A DNA stretch of 64,000 bases from positions 186,001 through 250,000 of the forward strand of contig NZ_RPOC01000007.1 of assembly GCF_003946915.1 (NCBI RefSeq), in the 5' to 3' direction. The notes beneath the pieces were generated by a model. The model was not told the DNA's origin. It worked only from the letters and a program-made list of their open reading frames with translations, and searched no databases. Below, one piece after another: positions 59,522 through 64,000 of this stretch. This DNA comes from Flavobacterium ustbae (GTDB lineage Bacteria > Bacteroidota > Bacteroidia > Flavobacteriales > Flavobacteriaceae). A program made the position numbers and the translations under genes. Position 1 is the stretch's first letter. Each line of letters opens with the position of its first letter.

Positions 59522-61321
59522 ATGAAAAAACTATTAACCGCATTATTCCTAACCTCTTCCGTTTTTGTGTCTGCACAAAATCTAATCTCAAACGTACCCA
59601 ACCGAAATACCACTTCACTAAACGGAGTTTGGAATTATATTGTAGATCCCTATCAAACGGGATTTTACAGTTTTCATTTAGATCAATACGATAAAAGTGA
59701 AAAACCGGCAAAAGGAGCTTTTTTTACCAATTATCACGCTCAAAACAAACAAGAACTAGTAGAATATGATTTTGATAAATCGCCAACAATTACAATTCCG
59801 GGCGATTGGAATTCGCAGGTTCCGGAATTAAAATATTATGAAGGAAATGTATGGTTCAAAAAGTCGTTTGACTACAATTTAGCGCCTAAAAAACGTCTGT
59901 TTGTATATTTGGGAGCTATCAATTACAAAGCTGATGTTTATTTAAACGGAAAAAAACTTGGTACGCACCAAGGCGGTTTTACTCCGTTTAATTATGAAGT
60001 GACTTCGATTGTAAAGCAAAAAGATAACTATCTGGTTATTAAAGTCGATAATACGCGCCACAAAGAAGACGTTCCGACCGTAAATACTGATTGGTGGAAT
60101 TATGGCGGTATCACACGCGATGTGACTTTAATTGAGGAAGATGCTTCTTTTATAGAAGATTATACTATTCAGCTTAAAAAAAGAAATGCTACGGTAATTT
60201 CAGGTTTTGTAAAAGTCAATAATCTAAATTCGACTCAAAATGCGGTTTCTATTTCGATTCCAGAATTGAAAATCAATTACAAAGGAAAAGTTGGCGCTGA
60301 CGGAAATCTGAATTTTGAAATTCCTTCAAAGAAAATATCCTACTGGTCGCCAGAAAATCCAAAATTGTATGATGTTACGATTGATTTTAATGGGAAAAAA
60401 CTAAACGATAAAATTGGTTTTAGAACTATCGAAACTAAAGAAGATAAAATCTTGCTTAACGGAAAACAGATTTTTTTACGTGGTATTTCTATTCATGAAG
60501 AAAATGCCAAAGGAGGCCGTGCTAATTCTGTTGAAGATGCTTTGCGTTTATTGAATTGGGCAAAAGAAATGGGTTGCAATTATGTTCGTTTGGCGCATTA
60601 TCCGCATAACGAAAATATCATTCGCGAAGCTGATAAAATGGGAATCATGGTTTGGGAAGAAATTCCGGTGTATTGGACAGTTGAATTTACAAATAAAAAC
60701 ACGTACCAAAATGCCGAAGATCAGTTAACTGCTTCAATAATTAGAGATAAAAATAGAGCTAGTATCATTATCTGGTCAATGGCAAATGAAACGCCTATTT
60801 CTGATGCGAGAAATACTTTCATTAAAAATCTAGCATCACATACAAGATCATTAGACAATACCAGATTAATCAGTGCGGCTTTATTAACTAAAAATGAAAC
60901 TATAGATGATCCAATTGGAGAAGTTTTAGATGTGGTGGCTTTCAATCAATATCTAGGTTGGTACGGTGGAAATCTGGAAGATGCTGAAAAAAAAGTCTGG
61001 AAATCTAAATACAACAAACCGATTATTGTTTCTGAGTTTGGAGGCGATGCAAAAGCCGGTTTTCACGGAGAAAAAAATGAACGCTGGACAGAGGAATATC
61101 AGGAATATCTATACATTCAGAATTTAAAAATGATCGAAAAAATTCCACATCTAAGTGGATTAAGCCCGTGGATTCTGGTTGATTTTAGATCACCTAAAAG
61201 ATTGCTTCCAGGGATTCAGGATGGATATAATCGTAAAGGTTTAATTTCGAATGACGGAGAGAAAAAGAAAGCATTTTATATCATGCAGGATTGGTACGCA
61301 AAGAAGAAAAGCGAATATTAA
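59522..61321 (+). CDS. GH2 glycoside hydrolase, short (beta-glucuronidase-like)
   Basis: Exported GH2 enzyme of 599 residues, close to the beta-glucuronidase length. Signal peptide about 1-18 (SVFVSAQN). N-terminal domain with ITIPGDWNSQVPELKYYEGNVWFKKSF and TDWWNYGGITRDVTLIE, and an Ig-like domain to about 300. The barrel has IFLRGISIHEENAKGG and MGCNYVRLAHYPHNENIIREADKMGIMVWEEIPVYW. The acid/base is Glu423 (WSMANETP) and the nucleophile Glu505 (VSEFGGD). WSPWILVDFRSPKR-like sequence near the end is as in beta-glucuronidases. It probably acts after the large GH2 and GH88 on the same imported oligosaccharides. Confidence 0.9.
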   Translation: MKKLLTALFLTSSVFVSAQNLISNVPNRNTTSLNGVWNYIVDPYQTGFYSFHLDQYDKSEKPAKGAFFTNYHAQNKQELVEYDFDKSPTITIPGDWNSQVPELKYYEGNVWFKKSFDYNLAPKKRLFVYLGAINYKADVYLNGKKLGTHQGGFTPFNYEVTSIVKQKDNYLVIKVDNTRHKEDVPTVNTDWWNYGGITRDVTLIEEDASFIEDYTIQLKKRNATVISGFVKVNNLNSTQNAVSISIPELKINYKGKVGADGNLNFEIPSKKISYWSPENPKLYDVTIDFNGKKLNDKIGFRTIETKEDKILLNGKQIFLRGISIHEENAKGGRANSVEDALRLLNWAKEMGCNYVRLAHYPHNENIIREADKMGIMVWEEIPVYWTVEFTNKNTYQNAEDQLTASIIRDKNRASIIIWSMANETPISDARNTFIKNLASHTRSLDNTRLISAALLTKNETIDDPIGEVLDVVAFNQYLGWYGGNLEDAEKKVWKSKYNKPIIVSEFGGDAKAGFHGEKNERWTEEYQEYLYIQNLKMIEKIPHLSGLSPWILVDFRSPKRLLPGIQDGYNRKGLISNDGEKKKAFYIMQDWYAKKKSEY

Positions 61322-61333
61322 ACACAAAATTAT

Positions 61334-61410
61334 CTGTAGAGGCGCAACGCAGTGCGTCTACACAACGGAGAATCACAATACGTTAGACGCACTGCTGTGC
61401 GTCTCTACAG
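61334..61410. repeat. Inverted repeat of TGTAGAG-CGCACTGC family
   Basis: Arms 61334-61360 and 61384-61410 pair at 24 of 27 positions; each ends in CTGTAGAG or its complement. It lies just after the second GH2 gene and could act as a transcription stop. A word of the same type occurs at about 18522. Confidence 0.7.
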
Positions 61411-61530
61411 TAAAAAATGACGAAAAAAGAAAATCTGTTATCAATTCATTAACAAAAAACCGACTTGAATTTATATGATTTTTCTTCATTATTAACTTAC
61501 TTTGTGATAATCTAAAAAAATTGTAATCCT

Positions 61531-62094
61531 ATGAAAAAATTATGTTTACTGGCAGTTACTTTGTTTGCTGCTTTTACAGTTCAGGCTCAGGATGTGGTAA
61601 AATTTGCTCCTCTTGACAATAGCCCAGTTGATATTTCTTATTTCCCGAACAAAGCGGTTAAATTCAAAAAAACAGATACTCCAAATCCGGTTGTAAAAGT
61701 TACTTATGCAAGACCTTCTGCAAAAGGAAGAACTATTTTTGGAGATGTTGTAAAGTTTGGCGAAATCTGGAGAGTTGGTGCTAACGAAAACACAGAAATT
61801 AAATTCTACAAAGACGTGACTATTGGTGGTAAAAAAGTTCCTGCTGGATACTATAGTTTATTTGCTATTCCAGAAAAAGATAAATGGACCATCATTATCA
61901 ATAAAGAATTGGATTTATGGGGTGGTTATGCTTACGACGAGAAGAAAGATGTGGTAAGAGTTTCTGTTCCGGTTAAAAACGTTTCTGATGTAATCGAGGC
62001 TTTATCTATTGCTTTTACAACGCAAGGAAATGTAGCTAATTTGGTTATTGGATGGGATAAAACTACGGTTGAATTGCCAATTACAGTTAAGTAA
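61531..62094 (+). CDS. DUF2911 family exported protein
   Basis: Periplasmic or secreted protein of 187 residues, signal peptide about 1-20 (FAAFTVQAQ). The DUF2911 pattern is clear: VKVTYARPSAKGRTIFGDVVKFGEIWRVGANENTEIKF, VPAGYYSLFAIPEKDKWTIIINK, LDLWGGYAYDEKKDVVRVSVPV and the C-terminal NLVIGWDKTTVELPI. The family is common in Bacteroidota and lacks a defined function. The gene is not part of the uronate operon: a hairpin repeat and 120 bp separate it from the GH2 gene. Confidence 0.87.
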   Translation: MKKLCLLAVTLFAAFTVQAQDVVKFAPLDNSPVDISYFPNKAVKFKKTDTPNPVVKVTYARPSAKGRTIFGDVVKFGEIWRVGANENTEIKFYKDVTIGGKKVPAGYYSLFAIPEKDKWTIIINKELDLWGGYAYDEKKDVVRVSVPVKNVSDVIEALSIAFTTQGNVANLVIGWDKTTVELPITVK

Positions 62095-62351
62095 TTTTTA
62101 ATGATAAATGCCACGAAGGCACAAAGTCGCAAAGTTTTTTTAAGCTTTGCGATTTTTTTTTAGCCGCGAATTCACGAATTATTGCTTTAATTAAAAAATA
62201 TAACCACAAATTTCCACAAATTATTTTAAAAAGAAATTTGCGAAAATTTGTGTAATTTGTGGTTTTAACTTTTGCAGAGATTTTCGATTTAGCAGAAAAA
62301 AAAATTCGTGAATTCGTGGCTATTTTTTTTCAATTGAAATAATCCGTGGCT
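62095..62351. repeat. Nested inverted repeats between convergent genes
   Basis: Outer arms: AGCCGCGAATTCACGAATT (about 62162-62180) with AATTCGTGAATTCGTGGCT (62303-62321). Inner: AACCACAAATTTCCACAAATT-type (62201) with AATTTGTGTAATTTGTGGTT (62245-62264). GCCACGAAGGCACAAAGTCGC opens the stretch at 62109. Confidence 0.7.
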
Positions 62352-64000
62352 TTAAACCTTAACGGTTTCTATAATTTTATCCAAAGTAATTGGTAAATCG
62401 CGAACACGTTTTCCTGTTGCGTTGAAAACGGCATTAGCAATTGCAGGCGCCATTCCTACTAAAGCAGTTTCTCCCAAACCTTTTGTCCCCATTGGATTAC
62501 TGATTGGATCTTTTTTATTGACGAAAAACACTTCCTGCTTTTCAATATCTGCATTTACGGGAACATGATAATCGGCAAAATTGTTATTGATCGGACGGCC
62601 GAAACGATGATCGATTTCAAGAGCTTCCATTAATCCCATTCCAATTCCGCCAACAGCTCCGCCGAACATTTGTCCCGCAGAGGTTTTCTGACTGATAACC
62701 GTTCCGATATCAGCGCAGGAAACCACATGTGCCAATCTTATTTTACCCAGATTCGGATTCACTAATACTTTTACAAAATGAACCGAAAAAGAGTAAATAG
62801 AATATTTCTTAGCTTCTTCTGCCGCTTTAGAAAGATTCTCTACTTCTAGGTTTTCCAATTTATTAGCGCTTAAAAGTGAAGTCAGAGCAATCGATTTTGA
62901 TTTCTCTTTTTTAGAAGAAATCAACCCGTTTTCGAAAGTCAGATCCGTAATTGGAATTCCTTTAAAAGTCGCATTTGTTCCTGCTAATTCCAGTACTTTA
63001 CTAACCAAAAGATTACAAGAATCATGCACCGCCGAACCTACAGAAGAAGTCGTTGCCGATCCTCCTTGCGTTGGTCCTTTTGGGAGTCCGCTTTTTCCCA
63101 TTTCGATGATGACATTCTCAGATGGAATACCCGTAATTTCAGCTCCAATTGCTGTCATCATGGTTGCCGTTCCGGGTCCCATATCGTTTACGCTGCATTG
63201 CAATACTAAATCTCCATTGGCTAAAAATTTTGCTTTTACCGAAGTCGGACTTCTGTAACAGCCAAAAGTTCCTGTTCCCATTCCGTAACCTACCAACCAG
63301 TTACCTTCTTTTACAGAACCTGGTTCGTTTTTACGATTTTTCCAGCCAATTTTTTCCATTCCCGCTTCGTAGCATTCTAAAAGAAATTTACTGCTCCACG
63401 GTTTATTTTGTTCCAGATCTTTTTCGGCATAATTGCGTTTACGAAACTCAATCGGATCTAAATCTAATTTATAAGCCATTTCATCCATTGCAGATTCTAA
63501 GGCAAAAGAACCCGTTGCTTCTCCCGGCCCGCGCATCCAGATTGGCGTGCAAGTATCCAAAGGCACAATTCTATAACGAGTAGAAACGTTCGCACAATCA
63601 TAAATAAAGCGTGACATGTTTACTGTTCCTTCCATAAAATCTTCGTAACTCGAGGTCATCGCCACAGCTTCGTGCGTTAATCCTGTTAGTTTTCCATCTT
63701 TAGTTGCACCTAATCCCATTTTCTGAATGGTGTACGGTCTAAAACCAACATTGGTAAACATCTGTTCGCGATGCAAAACCAGTTTTACTGGACGATTTAA
63801 TTTTTTCGCACCAATTAAAGCCGCAATTTCATACGGCCACGTATGCAATCCCATTCCGAAAGCACCACCAATATATTCCGCATGCACCTCAACATCTTCA
63901 ACAGGAACGCCAAAAACACCCGCAACACTTTTTCGTGTTCCTTCAACTCCCTGACTTTTGGTATATAAAATGGGTTTATTTCCGTCCCATTTCGCAATAA
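62352..64000 (-). CDS. Xanthine dehydrogenase/aldehyde oxidase family molybdopterin-binding subunit (5' truncated by window)
   Basis: C-terminal part (about 549 residues) of a large molybdenum-cofactor subunit. The frame is open to the right edge, so the true start lies outside the window; the first in-window GTG or ATG codons are internal. Motifs: EVHAEYIGGAFGMGLHTWPYE (the Moco GGAFG loop), RGPGEATGSFALESAMDEMA, GYGMGTGTFG, GGSATTSSVGSAVH, and near the end GTKGLGETALVGMAPAIANA, where GLGE holds the family's catalytic glutamate. These enzymes oxidise aldehydes, purines or aromatic N-heterocycles with FeS and FAD partner subunits, presumably encoded beyond the window. Substrate unknown. Confidence 0.92.
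   Translation of the reverse strand, partial: IAKWDGNKPILYTKSQGVEGTRKSVAGVFGVPVEDVEVHAEYIGGAFGMGLHTWPYEIAALIGAKKLNRPVKLVLHREQMFTNVGFRPYTIQKMGLGATKDGKLTGLTHEAVAMTSSYEDFMEGTVNMSRFIYDCANVSTRYRIVPLDTCTPIWMRGPGEATGSFALESAMDEMAYKLDLDPIEFRKRNYAEKDLEQNKPWSSKFLLECYEAGMEKIGWKNRKNEPGSVKEGNWLVGYGMGTGTFGCYRSPTSVKAKFLANGDLVLQCSVNDMGPGTATMMTAIGAEITGIPSENVIIEMGKSGLPKGPTQGGSATTSSVGSAVHDSCNLLVSKVLELAGTNATFKGIPITDLTFENGLISSKKEKSKSIALTSLLSANKLENLEVENLSKAAEEAKKYSIYSFSVHFVKVLVNPNLGKIRLAHVVSCADIGTVISQKTSAGQMFGGAVGGIGMGLMEALEIDHRFGRPINNNFADYHVPVNADIEKQEVFFVNKKDPISNPMGTKGLGETALVGMAPAIANAVFNATGKRVRDLPITLDKIIETVKV

Noticed and set aside
59400..59711. Open frames on both strands over the start of the short GH2 gene
   Set aside because: They consist of repeat words and antisense of a clear GH2 gene with a signal peptide.
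63815..63997. 60-codon minus-strand frame at the right edge
   Set aside because: It is out of frame with the molybdenum subunit, whose own frame is open with conserved motifs to the window end.

Overview
The window looks like chromosomal DNA of a Flavobacterium-like member of the Bacteroidota. The evidence is low GC content, SusC/SusD pairs, a hybrid two-component system, several secreted enzymes ending in a type IX secretion (T9SS) type A sorting domain, and at least one promoter of the Bacteroidota form TTG-N19-TAnnTTTG. I see no rRNA, tRNA, CRISPR array, phage or insertion sequence. The last gene runs off the right edge.

Layout. (1) 31-7834: a tripartite RND efflux operon (adaptor, pump, TolC-like lipoprotein) on the minus strand, divergent from a LytS/LytTR two-component pair. 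(2) 7998-18275: mixed housekeeping and hypothetical genes: DUF3861, a PQQ-type sugar dehydrogenase lipoprotein, two thioredoxin-fold proteins, an LRR/DUF1963 protein, a DKNYY protein, a DsbA-like lipoprotein, a CinA-like amidohydrolase, three small genes including a very acidic repeat protein, and a SpoIIAA-like protein. (3) 18767-36262, all minus strand: a metallophosphoesterase, then a block of secreted hydrolases (zinc metalloprotease, GH18 chitinase, GH64 beta-1,3-glucanase, GH16 glucanase), three of which share near-identical binding cassettes. A membrane-anchored LuxR-type sensor-regulator follows. The enzyme set suits attack on fungal cell walls. (4) 36731-61321: a polysaccharide utilization locus for a uronic-acid-containing glycan. 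It has a HAD phosphatase, DUF4861 protein, LacI regulator, YhcH, KDPG aldolase, SDR (probable mannonate oxidoreductase), UxuA, a secreted beta-helix protein, a hybrid two-component sensor, SusC, SusD, GH88 and two GH2 enzymes. (5) 61531-64000: a DUF2911 protein and a truncated xanthine dehydrogenase-type molybdenum subunit.

In the uronate locus, SusC/SusD import oligosaccharides. GH88 and the GH2 enzymes would trim them in the periplasm, and the SDR, UxuA and aldolase would take the uronate through mannonate and KDG/KDPG to pyruvate. The locus has a GH88, which acts on lyase products, but no recognisable polysaccharide lyase, so the beta-helix protein is the best candidate for that role. The lacI gene has ATA exactly where its ATG is expected, and a LacI-type palindrome lies just downstream of the divergent promoter.

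The most unusual property of the window is between the genes. Nearly every long intergenic gap holds inverted repeats, often nested inside one another, built from recurring word families. There are also three copies of a 137-217 bp element with 18 bp terminal inverted repeats. No coding function was found for either.
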